Positions 24,523-37,431 of a stretch of 64,000 bases of DNA are shown one piece after another (positions within the stretch are counted from its first letter, which is position 1; each line of letters begins with the position of its first letter). Origin of the DNA: Paramecium octaurelia (taxonomy: Eukaryota; Ciliophora; Oligohymenophorea; Peniculida; Parameciidae); assembly GCA_905182995.1 (NCBI GenBank), contig CAJJDP010000071.1:358714-422713 (forward strand), given 5' to 3'. The position numbers and the translations under genes are program-made. Under the pieces are notes generated by a model. That model had not been told where the DNA came from and did not search any database. It saw nothing but the letters and a program-made list of their open reading frames with translations.

Positions 24523-25298
24523 ATGAGTAACAGAGATTATGACCATTTGTTTAAACTTGTCATTATTGGAAATAGTGGAGTTGGTAAGTCATCTCTACTT
24601 ATAAGATTCGCTGATGATACATTTAGTGAAAATTATATCTCCACCATTGGAGTTGACTTTAAGTTAATTCAAATATTAAAATAGGTTTAAAACCTTTAAA
24701 TTAGATGGCAAAGGCTTAAAGTTATAGATTTGGGATACTGCTGGTTAAGAAAGATTTAGAACAATTACAAATTCATACTATAAAGGAGCTGATGCGTACT
24801 CCAATATTTACTAAGCAATAGAATTGTACTTGTATATGATACTACTTGCTTATAATCATTTGAGGAAATTGAAAAATCTTGGTTAGATGAAATATACAAG
24901 CATGCAGACAAGAATACAACCATTCTTTTGATAGGAAATAAAAGTGATTTACCCAATAAAACTGTGTCAACAGAGAGGGCTTAAGTTTATGCAAAAGAGA
25001 AACTTATGTTATTCAAAGAAACAAGTGCTAAAACATCACTTGGTGTCTCTTAAGCATTTGAAGAATTGTCTAGATTACTAATAATTAAGAAAAACTTGAC
25101 ATAAGAAGAAAAAAAATTAAAGAGAAATTAAAAAAAAGTATGGATTCCTTTTATTATTTAAAGAATACAACTACTGCAGATTTTGATAAGAAACAATCTT
25201 ATGAGGCTCAAAATGAACCAAAAGACAATGTTAATTTATGGTTAAGACCTAATCCAAAATAGGAAGATAAAAAATAATAATAATAATGTAATTGTTGA
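24523..25298 (+). CDS. Rab-family small GTPase (Rab1-like), CXC prenylation end
   Basis: Four exons (introns 24663-24684, 24796-24821, 25138-25163) encode 233 residues. G-motifs are all present: GNSGVGKSS (P loop), TIGVDF (switch I), WDTAGQERF (switch II), GNKSDL and ETSAK. The effector stretch [15 protein letters not shown] is Rab1/Rab8/Rab35-like. The protein ends QQQQCNC, a double-cysteine CXC end expected to be geranylgeranylated at both cysteines. A Gln-rich spacer written with TAA codons precedes it. Role: vesicle trafficking between ER/Golgi or later compartments; the exact subclass is not settled. Confidence 0.92.
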
Positions 25299-25554
25299 TA
25301 GTTGTGTATATTTCATAAACATCTAAAGTATACACTTATTCACTATATTAATTTTAGTATTATATATCATAATTAATTGATTAGAATTCTTGTTTTTAAT
25401 AATATTCTATTCTATTTTATATGAATTGATCATTGATAAAACTTTAATAAGAATTCTAAATCGATTTTTATATCATAAATGAATCATAGAATAATAAATA
25501 CACTGTAAGTAAATGATGAGTAATAATCTTAAAAATTAATAACATTTATGTAAT
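25299..25554. other. Intergenic between convergent genes
   Basis: About 255 AT-rich bases separating the 3' ends of the Rab gene and the minus-strand HMG-like gene. Nothing recognised. Confidence 0.5.
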
Positions 25555-26202
25555 TCACATCCTTCTTTTTCCACATCCTGATCTCTAACCTGATTTACAC
25601 CTTGATCTACTTTATCTGGGTTTTGATTATCTAACATTTGATTTTCTTCCTTATTTTATTTCCTCAACATAATCATCATCATCATCATCATTTTATTTCT
25701 TTCTTTAAGTGTTTTTTTTACTTTGTTTTGATTATTGTGGTTTTGTTACAGGTTCAACATTTTACTCCTCTTCTGAATCATTACCTTCTTTTTGGCTATT
25801 TTTCTCAGATATTCTTTTGATATAGTTTTGTTTAGCATCTTCAAATTTCAAAGATTGAATGCTATTCTATATATCTTCAATAGCATTTTATTCTTAGTTA
25901 TTTGCTTTTGATTTTTGGCGGTTTTGATTTTCAAGTTGCCCTTAGCTTTAACTTGTTTTTTAATTGTTTTTACTCTTTACTTATATCTTTAATTCTTCCT
26001 CTTTTTATTACCATTCCATTTTGTCCTCATCTGATAACTTTTTCCATTATTCAATTATTTTTTCAGTGTGCTCTAAATTCTTTTTTGAATTAGCAGTCCC
26101 AGCATTGAAGAACTGTTGGTGGAAAAATACATTAAATCCATTGCTTGTTTGATCATTCGTCATTAAATTCAATTAGTACTTCAAAAGTTCCGAACCCTCC
26201 AT
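25555..26202 (-). CDS. HMG-box-like protein with acidic and Arg/Ser-rich tail
   Basis: A single 215-residue frame without introns. Residues about 20-75 (GFNVFFHQQFFN ... WKKLSDEDKMEWQQKEEEL) follow the HMG-box pattern: an aromatic first helix, then W-x2-LS-x2-(D/E)K-x2-(W/Y). The middle is Gln/Lys/Asn-rich, there is an acidic DDDDD run, and the end is basic and repetitive (RQSKPRQSRSRCKSGQRSG). Such a protein would bend DNA or bind chromatin; nuclear localisation is likely from the basic tail. The first HMG helix is divergent, so the box assignment is moderate. An alternative is a generic basic linker-type protein. Confidence 0.68.
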
Positions 26203-26691
26203 TAGAAATTATATCCTACCTTTATTTTAAATATTAAACAATTACAATCTTAATTCAAAAATAAATTCACTTCAAAATATTAAATTATTATAATGTATAA
26301 ATTAGTTACTTTATTTCTTTAGTTCCATATAAAATCTACCTACTCTAAATGAATGTTCTATATTTATATAGGAAAAATGAATTCTATTTAAAAAATGCGA
26401 ACTTCAATTTTGAACTTTTTATTTCTATCAATTTTCTATTTGCAATTTGTAGTGTAATTAATAAGGATACATAATTCATCAAAATGAGTCAATAAAAATT
26501 AATATAAAAATTATTAAATTTACTTTTGTGAATGACCAGGCATGACTTTATAATAAGATAACTTTCAAGTATAAAAGAGATAAATGAGAATGTTAATTAG
26601 GTTTTGACATCCTTAAATATCCTTAAACAATCAGAGAAGGAAGATTTCTAATTGATTATAGAATGATTATAAAATATAGCATAAATTATTA
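26203..26691. other. Intergenic, nothing recognised
   Basis: About 490 very AT-rich bases between the 5' end of the HMG-like gene and the 3' end of the histidine-kinase gene. No coding-like frame, repeat or RNA seen. Confidence 0.5.
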
Positions 26692-29181
26692 TCAAATTAT
26701 TCTGAATTTTTTCATGGCTTTCTTTAAGTCCTCCATATTTAAAGGTTTGTCTAAATGATCATTAGCTCCACATTTTTAAGATTTAATTTTATCATCAGAT
26801 CCTGAGAATGCAGTGACAATTATAATTAGAGATTAAGTTAATTTATACATTTATTCATATTTTCTTATTTCCTATGTACATTAATACCCATCCATTTCTG
26901 GCATATTTACATCCATAAAAATGACACTCATCTTCTCTTTTGAATATAAATCAAATGCTTATTTTCCATTGAAAGCTTTATATAGTTTGCAATTATAAAT
27001 CACTTAATTCAGCATAGCACTCAAAGCGATTATATTAAAAGGAGTATCATCAACAATTAAAACCTTCAAAAATTCATCAGGAACAGTTTCTAATTTATAG
27101 TAAGTTTGTGCCTTCTTTGATTAATTTTTCCGTTTTTTACTAATTAAGGTTTAATTTTTAACAGAAGGAAATATTGGAATAATTTATTTTTCATTTTAAT
27201 CTTATTCCTGCATTGAATTTTCTAAGGACTGCTGCAATCTTCTAAAAATAATGAATTTAAAAGTAGAACCTTTGCCTACTTAAGATTTTAACTCAATTTT
27301 ATCATTAGGTCCTAATAAAGAGACAAGTTATTAACTAATTGTCAACCCTAAGCCAACGCCATGCCTATTGTTATTTCCTATATCAAATGTACTATATAAT
27401 CTAAAGAGATTTTTTTATATATCATCAGGTATCCCATATCCTGTATCAGAAACTGAAATTTCAATAACATCCTATTCAATTGGTTAAATTGCCGTTATTA
27501 TAATCTCACCTTACATTGTGAATTTAATGGCGTTAGCAACCAAATTAATCAAAACCTACTTTAGTCTGTTTTCATCAGTAAATAAATCAGACTAATCAGA
27601 ATCAATTTAATTGTTCCAGATCAATTAGACTCCCTTTTCATTAGATTATCTAAGTAATAAGGAATTAATGAATTTGAATGTATTATTCAAATTAAATGCT
27701 TTTGGAATCAATCTCAAGTACCCTTTATTGATTTGGCTATAATCAAGTAAATCATTTATCATTGAAAGCAGTAATTAACCAGATTGATTAAATTCATCAA
27801 GGTGAGCACAAAGTTATTTAATATTGCTAATTGTAATGCTTGATGGATGTTACAAGATGTTTTGCATAATGTTTATGCCAATCATCATTCCATTCAATGG
27901 AGTTTTCAAATCATGAGACACTGTTGCCAATAATCTATCCTTATATTGATCTAATTCTTTTAAATGCTTCAATCTAATCTTTTCGGATATGTCATTCATA
28001 ATCACTAATATGGAGTGCTTGTTTTCCCAAATACAGTGCAAAACTCTGATTTCAAAGTGTGATTTTACTTTTAATTATTATTTTTAAGTTATTGCTACTT
28101 TAGATTAAGAATCAAATCTAAAACATAAAAAATAGTCACTAAACTCTGATATATCGTATTCATTTTATATCACAGAAGTACTATTTGTTTTAAATTGCTG
28201 ATTAAATTATTCTTCAAATTGCCCCATTTTTTAATATAAAACATCATAAATACTCAAATATGAATTATAAGTGTCTTACATAGATTCCTATTCAGTTTAT
28301 ATGTAAATACTTTTTAATTTTTTTATGATTTCATTTTCATCTGAAACCTACAAATATTTAATAGCAAAGTCATTACTATAAATTAACTTCATTTCTTTAC
28401 ACTAATTTGTGGAATCTTATAAATCATCATTGTTTTCTGTTAAAATTAGTATTGAATTCGGAACTGTTTTGTCGAAAATGTTCTTACATGCATGCAAATT
28501 TGAAGTCTATTAACAAATTGTATAGAAGTCTATTCTTTTGTAATATTCAAGAAACCTGAAGAATATCAGCATCATCAATAAAAGAACATAAAATGTCCAA
28601 TATATGGATGCCAGATTCCCCACCAGTCCAATAAATAAAATTGTTGCGGCTATTAATATCAATCCTTAAATGAACCATAAAGGACAAACTAACAAATAGC
28701 TGATGATAATAATTCCAGTTTATATTCCTGAACTGACCGCTTATGATGTAGTCTATCTACTACACTATTTATTAATCAGTTAAGCCTATACATACACGTA
28801 CGCTATGAGAATCGTTATCACACAACTTAAAAACTCAGAAATTGCAATAAATGATTTATAATGAATTCTTCTTAGATTAGCCTATGATACCATGCAAATT
28901 ATGTGCCAAAAGCAAAACGCCACCCTAAAGTAGGCTACTAAATAATTTTTCAAGAAAAATTGATTGTTGACAAAGTAGATAAGGTTAATGAGGAAATGAA
29001 TTAAGTATTATAATCGAAATAAGACTATGATTCTTTGTTTTTCCTTATTTGAATACTTTTCCTCTAAATCTTGATTAATAAAAGTCAATGTCCATAAATT
29101 CATTATTTTTTTTGGTTCTAAATCAGTTGATTCTTCAGGATGAAAAAAGAACTTTATAAAAAATTGATATATTTTTATCAT
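26692..29181 (-). CDS. Membrane hybrid sensor histidine kinase with receiver domain
   Basis: One uninterrupted 829-residue frame. Residues about 45-240 hold several hydrophobic spans (at least five, e.g. ILIAATILFIGLVG and WTFYVLLLMMLIFF). A PAS-like region follows, then the HisKA H box ATVSHDLKTPLNGM with its phosphoacceptor His, the HATPase_c N box (NLVANAIKFT), G1 box DTGYGIP, F box and G2 box HGVGLGLTIS. At the C terminus is a receiver domain: VLIVDDTPFN, phospho-acceptor Asp in VIFMDVNMPEMDGYQC, Thr in VTAFSG and Lys in LDKPL. All catalytic residues are present, so a His-Asp phosphorelay is expected. Ciliates are known to carry such kinases; the ligand is unknown. Confidence 0.93.
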
Positions 29182-30621
29182 TAATATTAAAATTATTATC
29201 TTGAATATTTAGACTTTAATTTCTCAGAATTTAATGATATTTAATTTTTTAGTCATTTTTTAAGGACAAGAGATAAAGCTCTCAGAATAATCCAATTCAA
29301 CAGTTTATTGATAAGGTTAAAACGTCTTACTTATTAGGTTGACAGAAGCTCTAACATATTACTTTTAAATTCTAAAAGCCAAGAATTTTAATAATTCAAG
29401 AAGACAAAAGCTTTTTTATTGAAACGAGTAATCATTTTTGAAGTTAAAGTTTAATCGTTGAAATACTGTTTACAGCAAATTTTGCCGTTACCCAAATCCT
29501 TGGTATTGTATAGAGCGATCTTGATCCATTTATATATCACTATTAATAAACTTGTGATACTGTATTATTTTGTCAGCAAGTAGGTAAATAGTTTTCTGTT
29601 TGGCATCTTGATAATTGGTTAAATAGAGTAGTTTTCAAGGAAAAATTATTATATAATTATTAAATACAATAACTTTTTTAATAACAATTATGAGAATAAA
29701 ATATTTAGATAATAAAAATCTTAAGCATATTTTTCATTTATTTTCAACCGAAGCAATGTTTAATCCTTATATTTAACTTCTAAAGAGAGTTTAAAAGGAG
29801 GTTAAAGTTCTAAATTATTTTTACCTCATTTCTTGTTCGATATCAAATTACTTTTTATTTCAATTTTTACTGTAACAAAATTTCCTAACTATAATTTTAT
29901 TGATTATTAAATTTAATCCATCTTTTTAAAACCTCTAATCAACATGTTGTAAGAGATTATGGTTAAAATTAAATAAATACACTTCTCTATGAATATTTAA
30001 GATATGATTTTGTTAGTTCTCTGAGTATCTACATTGTAAATTATTGCAAATCAATTAAAGCTCCATCCTTTTGGATCATAAATTTTGCTAACGATTTAAT
30101 ACCTATGCTAATTATTTATTCATGATATTTCAAGTTAGGTAAAACATAGCATAGATATTTTAGATTGAAACTTATTTAAAGCAAAAAATTAATAAGTCAA
30201 ACTAGGATATAAGAAAATAAAGGCTAAAGTTTATGAAAATGAGGAAAGAAAAAATTAAAAAACTAGTCAGTATTAGAAAGAAAATGTCGATTGTATAATA
30301 TAAAAAGATCCCTCGAAATTTACCAACAAAAACCTAATTGATATTGTTGGGAAAAGAAATTGAGGAGAAATTAGATAATTCAAATAATACTCAGAGAATT
30401 TTTATTGAATTCATGACCTTAACTTAATTCTTATGATAAACAATACTTATCATCTAATTTATTTGGGCTATATTATTTCCTATTGGAAATGCTACATACT
30501 TAAATATAAGAATAATATTTTGAATTTTTTAATCTTGGGGAAAAGGAGAGAAGTTTTACAAAAAGTGATTTCCATTTTTAACTAATAATTAAATAAATTA
30601 AATGAATTAAATTTAAGTCAT
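29182..30621. other. 1.4-kb stretch with coding-like patches, no assembled gene
   Basis: The plus strand has an open code-6 frame from an ATG at 29690 to a TGA near 29990 (about 100 residues, hydrophobic centre) and another from about 30235 to 30435 (Lys-rich). Between and after them plausible fragments lie in other frames, and I could not join them with introns. It may be a decayed membrane-protein gene or an uncalled short gene. No repeats or RNAs recognised. Confidence 0.3.
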
Positions 30622-33600
30622 GAAGGCTAGCATACATCAGAATTCAAAAGTTGCAATGAGCGTAGGAGATTTTAATGTAAACAATAATGACCTTGATAGA
30701 ATAGAAAAATTAACAAGTTTTAGAATTACTTAGAAACTTTGTTCTAGATTACTCAAATATTGAATTGTTTTAAAGTTTAATACTAGAAGATGGTAATCCT
30801 GAAACCACGTTTGTTCTTTATTCAATCATCTAAAAATCTCTGATAAACGGAGATCATTTTACGAATTTTCCTCATCAGAATGTGAACACTGAATACTTTT
30901 ATAATGAGTATGATCATCGATTAAATATTACAGAAATGTGCACAAAGCATATTGAAATTGCTCTAATTTATTTACAATAATCACACAACCATCCAAATTA
31001 CGTTTATAACTAAGTAATATTTACAATTGCTCTTTTATTGAGGAAAAATTGGGCTGATATTTTGAAGATTGAAGATATCATAAGTTCGATTATAAACAGC
31101 ACGTTATCAATGAATAAAATAGTCTTTTTTAAAATATTTGAAAACATAATCAGCTGCATTAGACAATATTCATATGCTAGTGGATATATTGAATTTAGGA
31201 AAATCCTCAATAATTTTTAAACGTACTTCTAATATCTTAATTTAGATTATCCTTATAGAGAATATTAAAAGTGATTCACTTATAAATTTAGTAATTGTAA
31301 GGTGAATCTTTAATTAAGTTATATGGATAAAATAAAGTAATGGTTGAATCTTTTATCAACTTGTTATATTAGTTGATGAACTTGAATTTTAATTTGAGCT
31401 ATTATGAAATTGATATAGATGATGAAGGAAAGGATTCCTAATTAACTAATGTATATAAGCAATTTTAATTCTTAGTTTCCAGACTATTATTTGGATTTGA
31501 TTATTGACCCTATATTTTTGAAAGAGCTATTTCAAGACACAATTGGGTTCATAAACATTGATCAAAATCTAGCTCTGCTTTGTATAGGTATGCTTTAAAG
31601 AATTGCCTGTGTAAGATTGTCTATATTTCACAATAAGAAATGCAAGGGAGGATTCAGAAGAGTAATGTGGGAAGGATTACTCTATTTATATTAAAATCAA
31701 GATCAATTTATTAAATAAGTAGAGTTTTCCTCTGAAATACACTCATTAGCTGTAAGAATCATTAATAATCTGACATTGAGAAAAATAGCAAAATTTTAGA
31801 TTATTTTTGATAATTTTTTCTAGTTGATTTAATAAGTCTACTAAAAGACAGTTCAATTATATGGAGTAAAAATAATGGCAAATAGTCCTATAGTAAAATT
31901 ACAGGAACTTTGGAATTAAATTGGGTATTAGGGCTCATTGCATTTACCTTCTCATGATGGATTAAATGTACAAATAAATTAAGCGATGCAAAATCAGTTA
32001 ATAATTGTGTTGAAGACATTTTTTTAATAAAATCAATTTACAGAAATCTCATAAGAATGTAGTGTCAAAAAGTTTAAGAAATTATTGGATTTAACATTCA
32101 TGCCCTTTCATTGTCTATTTAAATCCCGCATTTAAGATAATATTACCCTCATTTTACAGATGATTGAGTAATTAAGAGGAGATAATGAATGTATAAAGAA
32201 ATTAATAAATGATTAGATTAAAGTGCAGCCGTTATATGTTTGACTACTGTATTTTTATTGCATACATCAAGCACTGAGTATTTAAATTTGGGATTTGAAT
32301 GCTATAGTTTTGGATAGAAGGAAGAGCCAAAGCCTAATCTTGATGGATAGGCTTACATCTTAAAATTTATAGTGGAACTTATAATGAATTCATAAGTGCA
32401 AAAGAATACAAGAATACTAAAAATGACAATTCTGTCGTTCATAGAAAGCTTTATTACTACAACAATTGATTCATTCTGTTATGAATAAGAAACAAAACAA
32501 TTTAAGAATCTGTCTTAATTATATTCCTAATTGATACGAGCAGATTAGAGATACCATAATTATTTATTGGTTTTGGAGACTATGCTTGAAGAATGGTATA
32601 AAATATTCATGTATTTTAGTTTCTAAGTATTTACGTACGGTGATCCTTTCTTGATAGAATTCAGTCTTAAATTAATTGAATATATTTACTAAAAAGTGAA
32701 AAAGTACATTCCCAGAAAAGTATTTAAGGCTTGCAGCATCACAGATATGCTGAAGTAATTCTTCTTATAATTAAACATCACTTGTTTGAATACTCCTCAG
32801 TACATTAAGAAAAGAGCTTTGGTCTTTAAAATAATTACCATAGTTTGGGTAGATGATTGCTCTGACGATTATGTCAGTGCTCTTGTTGATATCTACAATC
32901 AAATAAAATAAAACATTGTAAATGAGATTAATAAAGTCAATATACTAAAGTATGTTTGGGACCTTATTGGAATAGCTTCAGAAATAGATGTCGACAATAT
33001 TTATAGAACATTCTTAAGAATAATGTATTTAATAATATGAACCAATTAGATACCCAGATTTAGTTAAATTATTGACACCAGAAAACATTGAGTTGTTTGC
33101 TAAAGACTATGATTCTTCCATTGCCATCATCACATTATTCAAAGCCATCTTCTACAATAAGTACTAGTTTTCATCAATTACATTAGAAACACTCGATTGT
33201 CAACAGAAAATATTTAATTGATATTGTATTAAATTTATGGGAAAGCCATGAAATTCTTTATCATTTTAATTTAATAGTAGATTCAAACTGCGAAAACTCA
33301 GTAAAAGTTGTCAGATTTGTAATTGAAGTAAGTATCAAAACTCTTGGCTCTTATGAGTCAGATATCAGGATAGAAGAAAATTAATCAAGGATTTTTCATT
33401 ATCTACAATGATTAATCTTTTATGGACCTTTTTAATTCATAGATATAACTTATCTTGATTTATAGACCATTGCTCTAGCATATTCCAAAATATAAAAAGT
33501 TGCTATATGAATGTTTTGATTGCATATGTTAAGACCATTCAGAAACTTTGGCTTACAAGTGTGAGTTGAGTTCCTATCTTGATATCTTCCTAATTTGTAA

Positions 33601-34107
33601 GGATACTTTAAATGATATTATCTATGATAACTAAGGAGAAGATACTATCAATGAGAATTGTGCAACACTTATTTTAATTGGAACTCTATTGAGCAATATA
33701 GCAACATTTTTAGTTTAAGAAGCTTCGGTGGGAGATATAAATGATTTGCAAACAATTAAAAATAAAATAAATACCATCAATACATAGGGAAAATAACTAC
33801 TATATGAAATCTTTAATTTGAGTTGTTAAATCACTTTACTATATCCAAAAAACTCAAAAATGATATTTGCAATCCCAGAAATTCTATATGCCATCTCTAT
33901 TCTTAATCCATCTGATGTATTTATAATCTAAAATCTTAGTTTGAGACCCTGCTTGTCACATTGGTAACCAATCAAATAGGAGTCATCTCAAACCCAATAA
34001 TTGATCAAATCAGTTTAGCATTTAAGAATCTCGAAGGAGAGTTATAAATTTCAAATAAAGAAGATTTTGTAAGAAGAATTAAAATAGTCTTAGAAATGTA
34101 TAAATGA
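30622..34107 (+). CDS. Exportin/importin-beta-like karyopherin
   Basis: A long gene with small introns, ending at TGA 34105-34107. Helical HEAT-type sequence runs throughout: an early segment (FVLYSIIQKSL ... VIFTIALLLRKNWADIL ... FENIISCIRQYSYASGY), a middle with VMWEGLLYLYQNQDQF, SLAVRIINNLTLRKIAKF and LQELWNQIG, then further helices to the end. The N-terminal arrangement (export-factor region with LLRKNWADI resembling the family VAVIVKRGW element) suggests exportin 4/7/RanBP17 types that carry proteins through nuclear pores with Ran. The start is uncertain: ATG at 30622 or, in the better-continuing frame, at 30687. Introns were only partly resolved, so exon boundaries are approximate. Confidence 0.6.
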
Positions 34108-34470
34108 TAAATAATATTTATTATTAGAAGATTTATTCTTTAAATTATTGATAAAAAGATTTTTTTATATATAAGGTTACTCTAGTTTATCTTTAATTTT
34201 TAAATCAATGTTCAAATATTCTTTTGTAAAATAAATCTCCTAGATGAATATGATTATCGTAATCATGAATAAATAGGTGAGATAATCATAATCAATTAGA
34301 ATTTGTTTGAAAAAAAACTCTAAATAAGGCAAGTATTATTTAATAAAAAATAATTGATTTTTTCCTAAAGAGAATATAATTGCTTAAATGAATTGACTGA
34401 TGTAATTAATAATAATTAAAGTGAGCATTCAAATGGTAAAAAATCATAATTTCTATAAATAATAATAAGT
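34108..34470. other. Intergenic between convergent genes
   Basis: About 360 AT-rich bases between the karyopherin stop and the stop of the cyclic-nucleotide-binding gene. Nothing recognised. Confidence 0.5.
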
Positions 34471-35705
34471 TCAACTTATTTCTTGGCTTTCTGGCTTGAT
34501 TAAATGACAATAGATTGGGAAGAGTTCTGTTGGTATGAATTATTTTAATCTTATTGGATCAAGTTAATCAAATAAAGGAGTCGCATGAAATGTGGATCTA
34601 CCAGTATCAAATCTTGCAGATCGAAATGAATTAGAGTGAGGTGATGAATCTTGTATAATCTTGATTTTTTCTCGATGTGTCACTTCATTTATTGATGAAT
34701 TTTATTTCAATTTTTTATCCTTTTGAAATATTAATTGAAGTTTTCTGCTCATAGGACTATTCTATGATGAAATAAAGCTTTGTTGCATCAATTTATTAGT
34801 TTTAGGTGATTCTTTGGGAATTTTAATGGTATATTCTTTCTAAATTATTTTATTCAACAATAAACGATCATTGATCACTTCCTAACCTTAGATGAGAGGA
34901 TTATCTAAATCGACTTGTTGATAATTGGGAAGCATTTTCTGATGCAAGATTACAGACTTTCTTGAATAGATTTATTACAATACTTATAGATGTCTTCTAG
35001 ACTTTAATCAATGTGAGAGTTCTTCATAATATCTGTTCTTTGGGATTATGGGATTAGGTATGTGATACCCTTCCTTACCTTCCTGAGATATTAAATTTCT
35101 TGTTTCTGAGCTTGAGAGGTCTTAACAGAATCATAGAGAGAAGGCAATTAATATTTGGTTATGACTTCAAGATTGTCCATATTTTAAGATTCCTATTGTT
35201 GCAACTTAATTTATGGTTCCATATCAAGGATACGCTTATAGTCTTACACCTTTATCATATATAACTCTGCAAAATGCGAACTCACTCTAGCATTTATGGA
35301 GTAGATTCCAGTTACGATGTCTCCCACTCCAAAGGCAGTTGATTCTCCAAGAACTTTGATCATTTGATGAACGAACTTTTTTTTATTTAATTAGTAATGT
35401 TATTCAATTTGTTGATTGATGGGTTCCTTTTTAAATATTTCTATTTCCCCTTATTTGATTACATAAATGGCATCACATTTTTATCCTTCCTAGAAGATCA
35501 AATGACTCCTTGTAAATTCTACGCTTTTGATTGATCTATAAATGTAATCAATTTAATAATTTTTCAATTGACTAAATGCATTCACTTTGCTCAAATAAAG
35601 GAGTTCATTTTCCCTATTTCTTTTTGACTATGAAAAAGCCTTAGTCAAACTCCTAGTTTATCGAGGTTCATTAGTGTGCGATTAGTCAATTATTTTATTA
35701 ATCAT
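34471..35705 (-). CDS. Cyclic-nucleotide-binding-domain protein
   Basis: Two exons around a 23-nt intron (34961-34983) encode 403 residues. The N-terminal half carries a CNB domain: helical lead-in (LSKVNAFSQLKNYQIDYIYRSI), beta strands with F-x-EGQKCDAIYVIKQGEIEIF, and a phosphate-binding-cassette-like region at GESTAFGVGDIV. The usual F-G-E-x-A-L-x(4)-R-x-A is loosely kept; the conserved Arg is not clearly present, so ligand binding is uncertain. The C-terminal half is Ser/Gln-rich and low complexity. No kinase or channel domain is attached, unlike PKA regulatory subunits or CNG channels. Confidence 0.75.
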
Positions 35706-36027
35706 ATTAAATAATTATGAATAATATTAAATTGCTTTGAAACTAGTGGTTTCATTGCATTGGTCACAAAATTAAAAAAAACTATCAAGATTTTTAATTT
35801 AAGTTAGATATCAAAAATTAACTTTTATATATTACATAATTTAGTTTATAATCAAATGAAAATAGGGATTGAAAGTACTTCAGAACATGATTTGGACATT
35901 TGTGGCCTTTCACTATCCTATTCATAAACCAAGTTGCCAAATTAAAGTAATAATTCTAAAGAGAAGACCCAAAAAAACGAGACTGTATTTTTTCTATAAA
36001 CCTTAGACTGATAAAAAAATATAAACA
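35706..36027. other. Divergent intergenic region
   Basis: About 320 AT-rich bases between two divergently transcribed genes; presumably contains both promoters. No motif or repeat that I can support. Confidence 0.5.
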
Positions 36028-36983
36028 ATGAAAGACAGAGACGATCTACAAGGTTCTGTATCGTTGAATGATTTAAATATCCTGGGACTTAAGGATTATT
36101 ACATGGGATCTAATGAGAATCGTTTGGAGGCAAAGTAAAAACTAAATTAAGACAATAATGAAAGTCCAGGGATGGATTTTCAATAAAACGAATAGTTAAA
36201 CACTAAATTAGATCAACTGGGTTTTAAGTTAAATGAAGTGATTGGCCACTATCTCAATGAGCTTACTAATCAACCAAGATTATCCTTTGATTCGTTCCCC
36301 TTGTAAAATAGTGAAATTTTAGATGAAGAACAACAACAATAGATTATAGATTATGAATTGCAGGCAATGAGATAACGCATATATAAAGTAAGACATTATG
36401 AATATTTTCCATAGCAAATTTTAGATAAAATAAATCTTTCTGTTATCCAATCTGTGAGTTCTTTTGGTTCATCTTGTTAACTAACTTCATAATCTAATAT
36501 TATTTAAGCACCCTTTTCTAAAGAACTGATCAATAGCACAACTCATATCTCATAAATATCATCAATGTCACCGCAAAAGTCCTTATCACATTCCATTTTT
36601 GATTAACAGTAGCAAATTCATCAAAGCATTAATTGTGTACAACCAAAAACAAACAAAAAAATTGAAGATTCACCCTTTCAGATGACTGAAAAAGAAAAAA
36701 CTAAGGAGGAATTGCAAAACAAACTAAAAATTTCTTTAAGTTTAAATTAAAAATAACAATAAGTCAATAATTAACTCAAAGAGGAACTTTCAAAATTAGA
36801 GGTATTTATATAAAACCTATATATTAGAAAAGGAATTCAATTTCAGATAATAATAATGAAGACAGAGATCATAATAATTTATTAATAGAAAATCAAAGAT
36901 TGAAAGAAGAAAATCTAAAATTAATCGAGTTCATTTAAAACAAGTTATGCGATTAATGTAAAACACTTCCAACGAATTTTTGA
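36028..36983 (+). CDS. Gln/Ser-rich coiled-coil protein, unknown
   Basis: About 300-309 residues. A 26-nt intron at 36802-36827 is clear; a second candidate (27 nt, from a GTAAG near 36,390) can be removed without changing frame, so it is undecided. The N-terminal half is Asn/Gln/Ser-rich with short hydrophobic motifs (DLNILGLKDYYMG, FKLNEVIGHYLNELT). The C-terminal third is coiled coil (LKEELSKLE, NLLIENQRLKEENLKLIEF) followed by a CDQC pair near the end. No family recognised; likely a cytoskeletal or structural protein. Confidence 0.7.
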
Positions 36984-37431
36984 TTTAATATGCAAATCTA
37001 TATTTTTTTATTTCCTAAATTTATTTAATTCTTTCTAGATACTAAGTAATTAAAACCTCATTCACTATATTAATTTATAGCTATTGATATTTTTTAACAA
37101 AACACAGAAGGCTTTGTGGTATTGCAAAAAAAAATTGAATATATAGCAACTTAATTGTTAAATAACTAGCTTTGGTTTAAAGGATTCCTTTATTATATAA
37201 ATGCTAGGATTGTAGTACTGCCATTTTAATTTTATGAAATTAAATTAAATAGACTTTTACGTTTAGAAATTTTATAGAAAATTTGATTCTTTAAGTTATA
37301 TTGGATAATAATTAACATTAATAAATATTATGAGAATTGATTATCATATTCATATATTGTTAATTTATGTCCATCCTTATTTCATTAAGGGGTAAATTAA
37401 TCTGTAAATAAGTAAATGTAATTAATTAATT
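36984..37431. other. Intergenic, nothing recognised
   Basis: About 450 AT-rich bases between two plus-strand genes. No coding-like frame or repeat was seen. Confidence 0.5.

Noticed and set aside
25670-25700. CAT/ATC trinucleotide repeat as a microsatellite
   Set aside because: It is the coding sequence of an Asp run in the HMG-like protein and is short.
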